From: an uncultured Clostridium sp.
GTDB lineage: Bacteria; Bacillota; Clostridia; TANB77; CAG-508
NCBI GenBank assembly: GCA_900553225.1
Contig: USCV01000026.1
Coordinates: 1-21,623, forward strand
Length of the DNA: 21,623 nt
Direction of reading: 5' to 3'
Shown: piece after piece, positions 1 through 7,083 of the stretch
How positions within the stretch are numbered: position 1 is the stretch's first letter
Layout: the number at the start of each line of letters is the position of its first letter
Notes under the pieces: model-generated
What the model saw: the letters and a program-made list of their open reading frames with translations, nothing else
What the model was told of the DNA's origin: nothing
Databases searched by the model: none
Program-made: the position numbers and the translations under genes

Positions 1-50
1 GCTATAATTAATAAAATTATTATTACAATAACACCGAACTTTTTTTTCAT
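1..50 (-). CDS. 5' end of an unidentified membrane or exported protein (partial)
   Basis: An ATG at 48-50 opens a frame that runs off the window edge after about 16 codons. The visible N-terminus is Met, three Lys-rich residues, then Phe-Gly-Val and a run of Val, Ile and Leu, as in a signal peptide or a first membrane segment. A ribosome binding site, GAGAAGG, lies about 7 bases upstream. It follows the CNNM/HlyC-type gene after about 30 bases and could share its transcript. Too little is visible to assign a family. Confidence 0.6.
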   Translation of the reverse strand, partial: MKKKFGVIVIIILLII

Positions 51-81
51 TTTATGACCTTCTCTTTCGTTTATATTAACT

Positions 82-1395
82 TTATTCTTCTTTTTTCAAT
101 TCTTCTATATTGTTCTTACAAGCTTTTACCCACATAATTCTTTTTTCTTCATATTCTTCTATTTTATATGTAACATCCTTGGTTTCAATTACAACATTTT
201 CCCCTTCTTTAGGAAGCCTTCCAAGTTCTTCTAGTAAATATCCTGATAATGTTTCATAATCACCTTCTGGTACATTAACATTTAAAATTTTCTTTAGTTC
301 ATATAAAGAAACACTACCACTAATTAAATATGTATTTTCATCAAGTTTTTCATATTCATTTTCAACGTCATCATATTCATCAAATATATTTCCCACAAGT
401 TCCTCTAAAATATCTTCCATTGTAAGTAATCCTGCTGTTCCGCCATATTCATCTATAACGATTGCCATTTGTTTTTTATTTTTTTGTAATTCTTTAAAGA
501 TTTCGTTAATAGGCTTTGACTCTGGAATAAAATATGCCTCACGAATATTTTCTTTTATTTTTATTGGCTTTCCATCATTTAATAATTTCAAAATATCTTT
601 GACAAATAAAATACCTTTTATATCATCAATTGTGTCTTCATATACTGGTATTCTACTGTATTTATATTCATCTACATTATTTAAAATTTCTGAAAGATTG
701 TCATTAATTTCTATTGCAAAAATATCTGTTCTATGAATCATAATTTCAGATGCAGTTGTATCATTAAATTCAAACACATTGTTTATCATTTCTTTTTCTT
801 CTTCTTCAATTGTTCCTTTTTCTCTTCCCTCATCAATCATCATTTTTATTTCTTCTTCTGTAACAATTGCTTCTTCATTTTCCTCAACACCAAATATTTT
901 CGAAACAATGTTGGTTGAAAAAGTTAATAATTTAACAAATGGAGCTGTTACAATTGATATTGCTTTTATTACCCCTATAGACATATATGCTATTTTTTCG
1001 TAGTATTTCATTGCAAGTCTTTTTGGTACAAGCTCTCCAAAAACAAGTGTAAAGAATGAAAGTATTCCTGTTATAATTATTATAGATATACCTCTCCATA
1101 CATCTATGCTTAAAAATGGCATCATTTTATTTAATGTTGGTGCAAGAATATCTGCAAATGCATCTGATGCAAACGCACTAGATAAAAATCCAGCAAGTGT
1201 AATTCCAATTTGAATTGTAGCTAGAAATTTACTTGGGTTTCTAAGCATTTTTACAATTTGCTTTGCTTTCTTACTTCCATTTTTTGCTTCCCTTTCAATT
1301 TTCGCATCATTTAAAGAAATAAATGCAATTTCTGTAGCTGCAAAATAGGCGTTAAGTAATATTAAAATAATTAGTACTATAATTTGTAAAAACAT
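82..1395 (-). CDS. CNNM/HlyC (TlyC)-type CBS-domain membrane protein
   Basis: This 437-residue protein has the usual order of the hemolysin C / CNNM / CorC family: an N-terminal DUF21 transmembrane domain (about residues 1-180, with several hydrophobic helices and the segment FGELVPKR near 122-129), two CBS domains (about 205-325, including GGTAGLLTMEDILEELVG), and a C-terminal CorC_HlyC domain with an acidic start. Family members are membrane proteins linked to Mg2+/Co2+ homeostasis; the name hemolysin is historical and haemolysis is not implied. The frame is uninterrupted. The start is an ATG preceded by GAGAGG. A strong promoter stands upstream. The family is certain; the transported ion is not. 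Confidence 0.93.
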   Translation of the reverse strand: MFLQIIVLIILILLNAYFAATEIAFISLNDAKIEREAKNGSKKAKQIVKMLRNPSKFLATIQIGITLAGFLSSAFASDAFADILAPTLNKMMPFLSIDVWRGISIIIITGILSFFTLVFGELVPKRLAMKYYEKIAYMSIGVIKAISIVTAPFVKLLTFSTNIVSKIFGVEENEEAIVTEEEIKMMIDEGREKGTIEEEEKEMINNVFEFNDTTASEIMIHRTDIFAIEINDNLSEILNNVDEYKYSRIPVYEDTIDDIKGILFVKDILKLLNDGKPIKIKENIREAYFIPESKPINEIFKELQKNKKQMAIVIDEYGGTAGLLTMEDILEELVGNIFDEYDDVENEYEKLDENTYLISGSVSLYELKKILNVNVPEGDYETLSGYLLEELGRLPKEGENVVIETKDVTYKIEEYEEKRIMWVKACKNNIEELKKEE

Positions 1396-1445
1396 AAGAT
1401 TTTCCTCTCTTTTTTATTTTAGATTTTTGTTTTTATATAGCAATT

Positions 1446-1474
1446 ATTATATATTGCTATTTAATTTATGTCAA
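1446..1474 (-). promoter_or_regulatory. Sigma-A promoter for the CNNM/HlyC-type gene
   Basis: Read on the minus strand, TTGACA at 1469-1474 and TATAAT at 1446-1451 are separated by exactly 17 bases. Both hexamers match consensus perfectly. The start codon follows about 50 bases downstream. Confidence 0.85.
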
Positions 1475-1786
1475 TGGCACATTTGGAAGATTTTTACTTA
1501 AGTTTAACAATATAATCTATTTAAATTCTACATTATAAAAAAGGATAAAATACAATATTTACTATAAAAGAATTTGTCTTTTATACTTATTTTACATAGG
1601 CTTCACCTTCTTATTTTTCATATTCTTGTTTTGGATTTTCTTTTTAGAAAAAAATTTATAGATAAAAATTGCAATTTTTAAATAAAACTGTATTTATGAT
1701 ATATCATTTTCGACAATTTGTAAACATTTTTTCGTCGACATAATTCTACATTTTAAGACAATATCAGTAATTTAAATATAATCAAA
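1475..1786. other. Intergenic AT-rich stretch without a recognised gene
   Basis: The DNA between the promoter of the CNNM/HlyC-type gene and the terminator of trpS is very AT-rich. I find no open frame with a credible start and ribosome binding site beyond a nine-codon one near 1590-1620, no tRNA and no clear inverted repeat. Confidence 0.5.
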
Positions 1787-1817
1787 AGAGAAGATTGTGT
1801 ATCTATAAATCTTCTCT
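1787..1817 (-). terminator. Hairpin terminator downstream of trpS
   Basis: A perfect 9-bp inverted repeat (AGAGAAGAT at 1787-1795, ATCTTCTCT at 1809-1817) lies about 40 bases past the trpS stop codon. On the minus strand the stem is followed by TTTTGATT, a short U-tract, so termination is likely but not ideal. Confidence 0.65.
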
Positions 1818-1859
1818 TCTTAAATATACATTAATACTTCTTTTAAGCAAATATTATTA

Positions 1860-2858
1860 CTAGGCTTTTCCAACAAACCCAACTGCTTTATAAACAGACT
1901 CAAGCTTTTTTTGAGCAATTTCATGAGCAATTTTTGCACCTCTAGTGCAAATGCTTTGTAGATATTCTTCATATTCAGGCGAATTTAATTCATAATATCT
2001 TTTTTGAATTGGTTCTAGTGTATCTGCAACAGCATTTCCAACAGCTTGTTTAAATTGACCATATCCACAACCTTCAAATTCTTTTTCAATTTCATTATAT
2101 GTTTTTCCAGTAATTGCTGAATAGATATTAATAAGGTTTTGAATTCCAGGTTTTTCATCTGAATATTTAACTATATTTTCTGAATCTGTAACAGCTTTTT
2201 TAAATTTTTTAATTATTGTTTCTCTTGGGTCTAACAAAGATATAAATCCATTTGTATTAGAATCTGATTTGGACATTTTTTTTGTAGGATCCTGAAGGCT
2301 CATAATCCTTGCTCCATTTTCAGTAATAAATCCTTCAGGGAGTTTAAATATTTCTTCATTATATGTTGTATTAAATCTTTTTGCAATATCTCTTGTTATT
2401 TCCAAATGTTGTCTTTGATCTTCACCTACAGGTACAAAATCTGCATCATATAGAAGTATATCTGCAGCCATTAATACCGGATAATCAAACAATCCAACTT
2501 TAACATTGTCCTGTTTTTTAGATTTATCTTTAAATTGTGTCATTCTGCTTAATTCTCCCATATAGGCTGAGCAATTAAGAATCCATGCAAGTTCTGCATG
2601 TTCATGAACATGTGATTGAATAAATATCACATTTTTTTCAGGATTTAATCCACAAGCAAGATATTGCATTAAAATACTTTTTGTATTTCTTCTTAATGTT
2701 TCTGGATCTTGTTTAACTGTAATAGCATGTAAGTCTGCAATAAAAAATTTACATTCATATTCATCTTGTATTGTTACCCAATTTCTAAGTGCTCCAAGGT
2801 AATTTCCAAGTGTTAAAATTCCAGATGGTTGTATACCACTTAATATTTGTTTTTTCAT
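1860..2858 (-). CDS. trpS: Tryptophan--tRNA ligase
   Basis: This cytoplasmic class I aminoacyl-tRNA synthetase charges tRNA-Trp with tryptophan. The protein has about 332 residues, normal for the bacterial enzyme. The HIGH-like motif is TLGN in the segment PSGILTLGNYLGAL, and the second signature is the perfect KMSKS in KKMSKSDSN. The start is taken as the ATG at 2858, which has AAAGGAG nine bases upstream; a TTG nine bases further out abuts the Shine-Dalgarno sequence and is unlikely. The gene sits behind a T-box leader whose specifier codon is TGG, in agreement with the product, so it should be induced when tRNA-Trp is uncharged. It appears to be monocistronic, with its own promoter and terminator. 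Confidence 0.97.
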   Translation of the reverse strand: MKKQILSGIQPSGILTLGNYLGALRNWVTIQDEYECKFFIADLHAITVKQDPETLRRNTKSILMQYLACGLNPEKNVIFIQSHVHEHAELAWILNCSAYMGELSRMTQFKDKSKKQDNVKVGLFDYPVLMAADILLYDADFVPVGEDQRQHLEITRDIAKRFNTTYNEEIFKLPEGFITENGARIMSLQDPTKKMSKSDSNTNGFISLLDPRETIIKKFKKAVTDSENIVKYSDEKPGIQNLINIYSAITGKTYNEIEKEFEGCGYGQFKQAVGNAVADTLEPIQKRYYELNSPEYEEYLQSICTRGAKIAHEIAQKKLESVYKAVGFVGKA

Positions 2859-2882
2859 ATAAAACAACTCCTTTCAATATAC

Positions 2883-2928
2883 AAAAAAACTCTTGCATGA
2901 TTATATAAATATATAATTGTACAAGAGT
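2883..2928 (-). terminator. Attenuator terminator of the trpS T-box
   Basis: ACTCTTG (minus strand, 2922-2928) pairs with CAAGAGT (2889-2895). The inner arms are AT-rich and also complementary (ATTATATA with TATATAAT). The stem is followed by a run of seven T. It is a typical intrinsic terminator about 25 bases before the trpS ribosome binding site. Confidence 0.85.
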
Positions 2929-3130
2929 ATATTATTCTACTAACTTCTTCACTCTGTACTATCATACAGGTCCATTTTTAACGACTTGGATTGCCGTCAA
3001 CTCCTACTTGACTTTTTCGGGTTGCTCTCATCAGTCCATTCAGCAAAATTTCCATTGCAATTTTTCCACCATAAATTGCTCTCTATAAATTTCCATTATG
3101 CCTACTACTCTGAATCATAGATTTTTGTTT
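2883..3130 (-). ncRNA. T-box leader of trpS, specifier codon TGG
   Basis: The trpS transcript begins with a T-box-like leader. On the minus strand I see the AGAGTAGTAGG start of stem I (near 3102-3113), the AGAGAG bulge and GGTGG element (near 3066-3083), and GAATGGACTGATGAGAGC, where TGG at 3036-3038 stands at the specifier position. These are followed by AGTAGG and a stem III (ACGGC paired with GTCGT) near 2979-2998, and then a terminator. The TGG specifier agrees with trpS. Uncharged tRNA-Trp should stabilise an antiterminator. The usual GGTGGNACCGCG box that pairs with the tRNA 3' end is not recognisable; TGGACC at 2969-2974 is the closest candidate. Confidence 0.8.
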
Positions 3131-3136
3131 TTTTCG

Positions 3137-3165
3137 ATTTTATTACATAATTATATGTTTGTCAA
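3137..3165 (-). promoter_or_regulatory. Sigma-A promoter for the T-box/trpS transcript
   Basis: Minus-strand TTGACA at 3160-3165 and TAAAAT at 3137-3142 are 17 bases apart. This puts transcription start near 3130, just before the T-box stem I. Confidence 0.8.
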
Positions 3166-3184
3166 TGACTATAAATCATATTTT

Positions 3185-4690
3185 CTAAATTTTCTTTGCT
3201 AAATCAACTTCAAAATAAAATTCTACACCATCTTCTTTATTCTTAACTCCATATCCATTTCCATAATTACTCATAATAGCTTTTACTAAAGAAAGCCCTA
3301 TTCCACTTCCACCTCTGCTTCTATTTCTTGAAGTATCAACTTTATAAAATCTTCCCCATATTCTATCTAAGTCTTCTTGCATTATTTCATTTCCAGTGTT
3401 AAACACGCTAATTCTAGCTTTATTTGATGTTTTATCTACTCTAGCATCTATAATTATCTCTTTTTTACCATTAACCTCTTTTGCATTTTTTATAGCATTT
3501 GTAAAATAATTTGTAACTACTTGTTCTATATAAAAGTCATCGGCATAAACATACAATTTATCATTAGAACAGATTTTAACAGTTATATTATTTTCTTCTA
3601 ACATGACATTACATCTTCTAACTACTTCATTTATTAACTCATTTATATCAAATTCTTTATTGTTAAACTCTCTTTTTCCGTATTCTAGTTTCATCAATTC
3701 TAATAGCTGTTTTACTAAAGTATCCATTTTATTTGTTTCATCTAAAATAACTTCTGCATAAAACTTTCTAGATTCCTCATCAGTATTAACATTTTCTACT
3801 AGTCCTTCAGCATATCCCTGAATTAGTGCAATAGGTGTTTTTAACTCATGTGATACATCTGAAATAAACTGCTTTCTCATTTCATCAATTTTTGACTTTT
3901 CTTCAATATCCTTTTCAAGCTCAACATTAGTTCCTCTTAATTGATTTATAGTTCTTTCTAATTTGTCTGACATTGTATTAATGCTTTTCCCAAGTTCATT
4001 TATTTCATCTTCTGTATCTTTTATTCTATACTTTTGACTAAAATCAAGTTTCGCCATTTTATTTGCAATATTATTTAATTCTAAAATTGGTTTAGTAAAC
4101 TTTCTAGAAATAACTGATGCTAAAATACCTGAAATTAGAATAACTATCCCACCAATTAAAACTAATAATTCATTTGATATCTTTACACTCTCTTCTATTG
4201 CCGAAACTGGAATTCTAATATATAATTTATAACTATTATCTAATGTAGCATATAAAACTATATATCTAATTCCACTTTTTTCATCTTTTATCTTTTTTAT
4301 AACAACATGATTCTTCATATAAATGATATTGCTTTTTTCCGTATTTATAATTGTATTAATATTCGTCTTTCCTATTGTACCTAAGAACTCTTTATTAGTA
4401 GTAATTACTATTGTATCAGATTCTTCTTTTATTAAAATATCAATATTATTTTTTATTGCAATATTTTTTAATTCATCCTCTAAATTAATATTTTGATTTG
4501 AACTATTGTAATAATCATTTATTTTTTGATATAAATTTTTTATGGTATTTGTTTTTGAATATAAGTAAAATGTTTCTAGAACAATATTATTTATTAATAT
4601 TAAAAATACTATAATAAATATAATTACCGTACATAATGTAACAAATAACCTTATACGAACAGATTTAAAACTATTTTTTAACTTTTTCAT
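3185..4690 (-). CDS. Two-component sensor histidine kinase
   Basis: This 501-residue membrane kinase autophosphorylates on histidine and passes the phosphate to the response regulator encoded just upstream. The order is: membrane segment 1 (about 15-37), an extracytoplasmic sensor region (about 38-172) without a recognised fold, membrane segment 2 (about 174-195), HAMP (about 196-250), dimerisation/phosphoacceptor domain with His281 in VSHELKTP, and an ATPase domain with N box NYFTNAIKNA (394-403), NTGN (431-434) and the glycine box GGSGIGLS (460-467). All key residues are present and the frame is intact. The ATG start has a modest AGGAAG site. It lies 88 bases behind the regulator. The signal cannot be deduced from the sequence. 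Confidence 0.95.
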   Translation of the reverse strand: MKKLKNSFKSVRIRLFVTLCTVIIFIIVFLILINNIVLETFYLYSKTNTIKNLYQKINDYYNSSNQNINLEDELKNIAIKNNIDILIKEESDTIVITTNKEFLGTIGKTNINTIINTEKSNIIYMKNHVVIKKIKDEKSGIRYIVLYATLDNSYKLYIRIPVSAIEESVKISNELLVLIGGIVILISGILASVISRKFTKPILELNNIANKMAKLDFSQKYRIKDTEDEINELGKSINTMSDKLERTINQLRGTNVELEKDIEEKSKIDEMRKQFISDVSHELKTPIALIQGYAEGLVENVNTDEESRKFYAEVILDETNKMDTLVKQLLELMKLEYGKREFNNKEFDINELINEVVRRCNVMLEENNITVKICSNDKLYVYADDFYIEQVVTNYFTNAIKNAKEVNGKKEIIIDARVDKTSNKARISVFNTGNEIMQEDLDRIWGRFYKVDTSRNRSRGGSGIGLSLVKAIMSNYGNGYGVKNKEDGVEFYFEVDLAKKI

Positions 4691-4778
4691 TTTTTACTTC
4701 CTGTTAACTCCCACAAGCTATACATTTTTTCCTTTCTTTTACGCATAATTCAAGTCCTAAAATCACCTAAAACATGAG

Positions 4779-5456
4779 CTATTTTACCTCAAATTTATAG
4801 CCTACACCTCTCATGGTTTGTATGTATTTACCTTTTTTCCCTAATTTATGCCTTATTTTTTTTATATGACTATCAATAGTCCTTGAATCTCCATAATAAT
4901 CATAATTCCATACATTATTTAATATTTTATCCCTTGATAACGCTATATTTACATTATCAACCAAATATTTTAATAACTCATACTCTCTTAAACTTAGCTC
5001 TATTTGTTTACCGTCAACCTTAACAGTTCTACCTTCAGAATCTATTATAATTCCTCCATAATCTTTTAAATTCTTTTCTTTTTGGCTTGCTCTTTTCAAA
5101 ATTGCTTCAACTCTGGCTACTAAAATTTTGGGACTAAAAGGTTTTGAAATATATTCATCAACACCAAGTTCAAATCCAAATAATTCATCTTGTTCTTCAC
5201 CTCTTGCTGTAAGCATGATGATTGGAACATTTGAATTTTGTCTAATCTGTCTTAAAACAGACCATCCATCTAATTTTGGCATCATTACATCTAATAAAAT
5301 AATTCCTATTTTATTTTTATTACTTTCAAATACATCAATTGCCCTTTCTCCATCTTCCGCTTCTAAAACACTAAAGCCCTTTTGTATTAAAAAATCTTTT
5401 ATAAGTTTTCTCATTCTCGCTTCATCATCTACTACTAAAACAGTAACGTCACCCAT
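4779..5456 (-). CDS. OmpR/PhoB-family response regulator
   Basis: This is a 225-residue transcription factor: a receiver domain (about 1-120) followed by a winged-helix DNA-binding domain (about 130-225). Visible receiver residues are the acidic pair Asp10/Asp11, phosphoacceptor Asp56 in LLDVMMP, Thr83 and Lys105 in SKPF. The winged helix ends in the typical TMRGVGYKFE. I place the start at the ATG at 5456, which has GGAGG six bases upstream; a frame extension to 5492 adds residues outside the domain and lacks such a site. The histidine kinase follows in the same direction, so the two form a two-component pair. Its target genes cannot be read from the window. Confidence 0.95.
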   Translation of the reverse strand: MGDVTVLVVDDEARMRKLIKDFLIQKGFSVLEAEDGERAIDVFESNKNKIGIILLDVMMPKLDGWSVLRQIRQNSNVPIIMLTARGEEQDELFGFELGVDEYISKPFSPKILVARVEAILKRASQKEKNLKDYGGIIIDSEGRTVKVDGKQIELSLREYELLKYLVDNVNIALSRDKILNNVWNYDYYGDSRTIDSHIKKIRHKLGKKGKYIQTMRGVGYKFEVK

Positions 5457-5483
5457 AATAATCCTCCATTTTTTACTAAAACT

Positions 5484-5513
5484 ATTATACATTATACTAA
5501 TAAATTATGTCTA
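5484..5513 (-). promoter_or_regulatory. Probable promoter for the two-component operon
   Basis: Minus-strand TAGACA at 5508-5513 and TATAAT at 5484-5489 are 18 bases apart, about 28 bases before the regulator start codon. A second TATAAT overlaps just upstream. The -35 hexamer has one mismatch. Confidence 0.6.
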
Positions 5514-5575
5514 TATTGTGAACTGAATTTGATTAATTAAAATTAATTTTCTTATTATTTTAATTCACATTTAAT

Positions 5576-5657
5576 AATAGCAAAAGAATTAATATTAAAT
5601 ACTAGAAATAAGTTTTTCCTTATTTCTTTGTTATTTATTATCAATACTTTTGCTATT
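5576..5657. repeat. 82-bp imperfect palindrome between the surface cluster and the two-component operon
   Basis: The arms 5576-5612 and 5619-5657 are inverted copies with a 6-base loop. The outer 11 bp (AATAGCAAAAG / CTTTTGCTATT) and inner 9 bp (AGAAATAAG / CTTATTTCT) pair perfectly, and the middle has three mismatches plus a small bulge; about 32 of 37 positions pair. It lies downstream of the cohesin gene, so it may act as a terminator or 3'-end stabiliser. Its length is also compatible with a miniature inverted-repeat element. I see no second copy in the window. Confidence 0.7.
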
Positions 5658-5729
5658 TTATATAACATATAAAGTTTAAAAGGATAACATTATTAATAGT
5701 TATTCATTTTCTTTTTTTACAATTTTAAT

Positions 5730-7081
5730 CTAAATACTACTATCTTTATTCTTTCTCTTCCATAATATAAGTGCAATTGCTATTACTAAAATTAAAACAA
5801 TTACTCCAATAAGCCACCAATACCAGTTGTTTTCTTTGTTTTCTTTGCCCAATCTATCTAATACTTCGCTAGCTTTTCTTTCCACGTCCTCTTCTTCTTT
5901 AGTTTTTCTATGAACATGAATAGTATAAACTTTAACTGTATTATTATCCTCTGCAGTTACAGTAATATTAACAGTATTATCACCAAACTGTAGGTTTTCA
6001 GCCCCTTGTATTTGAACACCGAGCATTTTCTCTTTGAGGTACGGCTAAGATTTTCAAATTTTCAATATCACTTGAAACTTCAGCTGTATATTCAAAAATA
6101 TCACTATTAAATTCCGGATTTAATGTTATATTTTCAATTGCTAGATTCTCCAAACTAGCATTCCCTAATTCTTTATTTTCAGTTTTGCTAACATTAATTG
6201 AATATATTTTGCTTGCTGATCCATCTGCAGAAATTACCTTGATATCTATTTTGTTGTTTCCTATACTTAAGTTTTTATTACCAGTAATTTCAACTTTACA
6301 TGAAGAATCTTCCGGAACTGCTTTAACTTCAATATCATTTATCAAGTTGGAAACCACCAAATAATATTGTGTAGTATTTTTATTAAATGCTGGACTTAAT
6401 CCTTCTAGATTTAAATGCATTTCTTTTAAATTGACATTTTTATTTTGAGCCGTTGTTTCTGCTGTTGTATTTCGGATCTTATTTGTATTTTGAGTATTAT
6501 TTTTTAAATTTCCATTTCCGTGAAGTGGTCTGTCTTCCTGATGTTTGACCTCCTGTATTTTGAGAAGTTCCTCCTGTGCTATTTGTAGCATTATTATTAT
6601 TATTATTTCCTGTATTATCTGACGGTGGATTAACTTCTATTTGTTTTAATGTAACACTTGTTCCCGAAAAAGATGGACTTACTACGTTTTCATTACTATC
6701 ATAAAATTCTCCCATAACAGAGAAAGAAGCCTTTCCACTTTGTTTTGCTTTGAATTTGAAAGTTGCAACAGTTCCAGATGTAATTGGATTTGCTCCACCA
6801 TTTGGATCAGTCCATGTATAGATAACTCTTCCATTTACAAAATTGGTATTTCCTGGTCCCGAAATATAATCCACCTTGCTTGTGTCAACACTTACCTTTA
6901 TAGTCATTGTTGCAACAGACATTCCATTTAAATTTACACTAACAGTAAACTCATCTCCAACATTAATACTAGATTTATTAGAGGTTAAATTAACTGTTCC
7001 TGCCGCCTGAACTCTTCCAAATCCAAACTCTATTCCAAATAATAACATACTTATTAAAAGAAAAATTCTAATTTTTTTCAC
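5730..7081 (-). CDS. Membrane-anchored cohesin-domain surface protein, with two +1 shifts at CGG
   Basis: Read with both shifts the product has 449 residues: a signal peptide (about 1-27), a cohesin-like domain (about 28-148), an Asn/Thr/Gly-rich linker containing Gly188 from the first shift, two cadherin-like beta-sandwich repeats (about 205-295 and 300-395; Gly354 of the second repeat comes from the second shift), an acidic/basic stretch, and one membrane helix (about 416-436) followed by a Lys/Arg-rich tail. It probably displays dockerin-bearing partners on the cell surface. The start is a GTG with AAGGAGG upstream, and the preceding gene, which ends in a dockerin, stops two bases before it. 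Without the shifts only the cohesin half (194 residues, no anchor) is made. The interruptions are the CGGN type found throughout the window, so I do not call it a pseudogene. Confidence 0.85.
6018..6021 (-). other. +1 shift site CGGT in the cohesin gene (second site)
   Basis: Codons read GCT CGG TGT in the incoming frame, which stops six codons later. Skipping the C gives GCT GGT GTT CAA (Ala-Gly-Val-Gln), and the second cadherin-like repeat continues to the membrane anchor. This is the only site of the nine with T after CGG. Confidence 0.85.
6517..6520 (-). other. +1 shift site CGGA in the cohesin gene (first site)
   Basis: Codons read TCA CGG AAA, with a stop seven codons after CGG. Skipping the C gives TCA GGA AAT GGA and links the linker after the cohesin domain to the cadherin-like repeats. 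Confidence 0.85.
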
Positions 7082-7083
7082 TT

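Noticed and set aside
733..1003. Plus-strand open frames opposite the CNNM/HlyC-type gene and other genes
   Set aside because: They are low-complexity Phe/Ser-rich shadows of AT-rich minus-strand genes, without ribosome binding sites.
1590..1620. Nine-codon open frame in the trpS to CNNM/HlyC-type gap
   Set aside because: Too short, with no recognisable ribosome binding site or family.
6540..6625. Asn/Thr/Gly repeats in the cohesin gene as a tandem repeat locus
   Set aside because: It is a short run of AAT codons typical of a surface-protein linker; no regular repeat unit extends beyond it.
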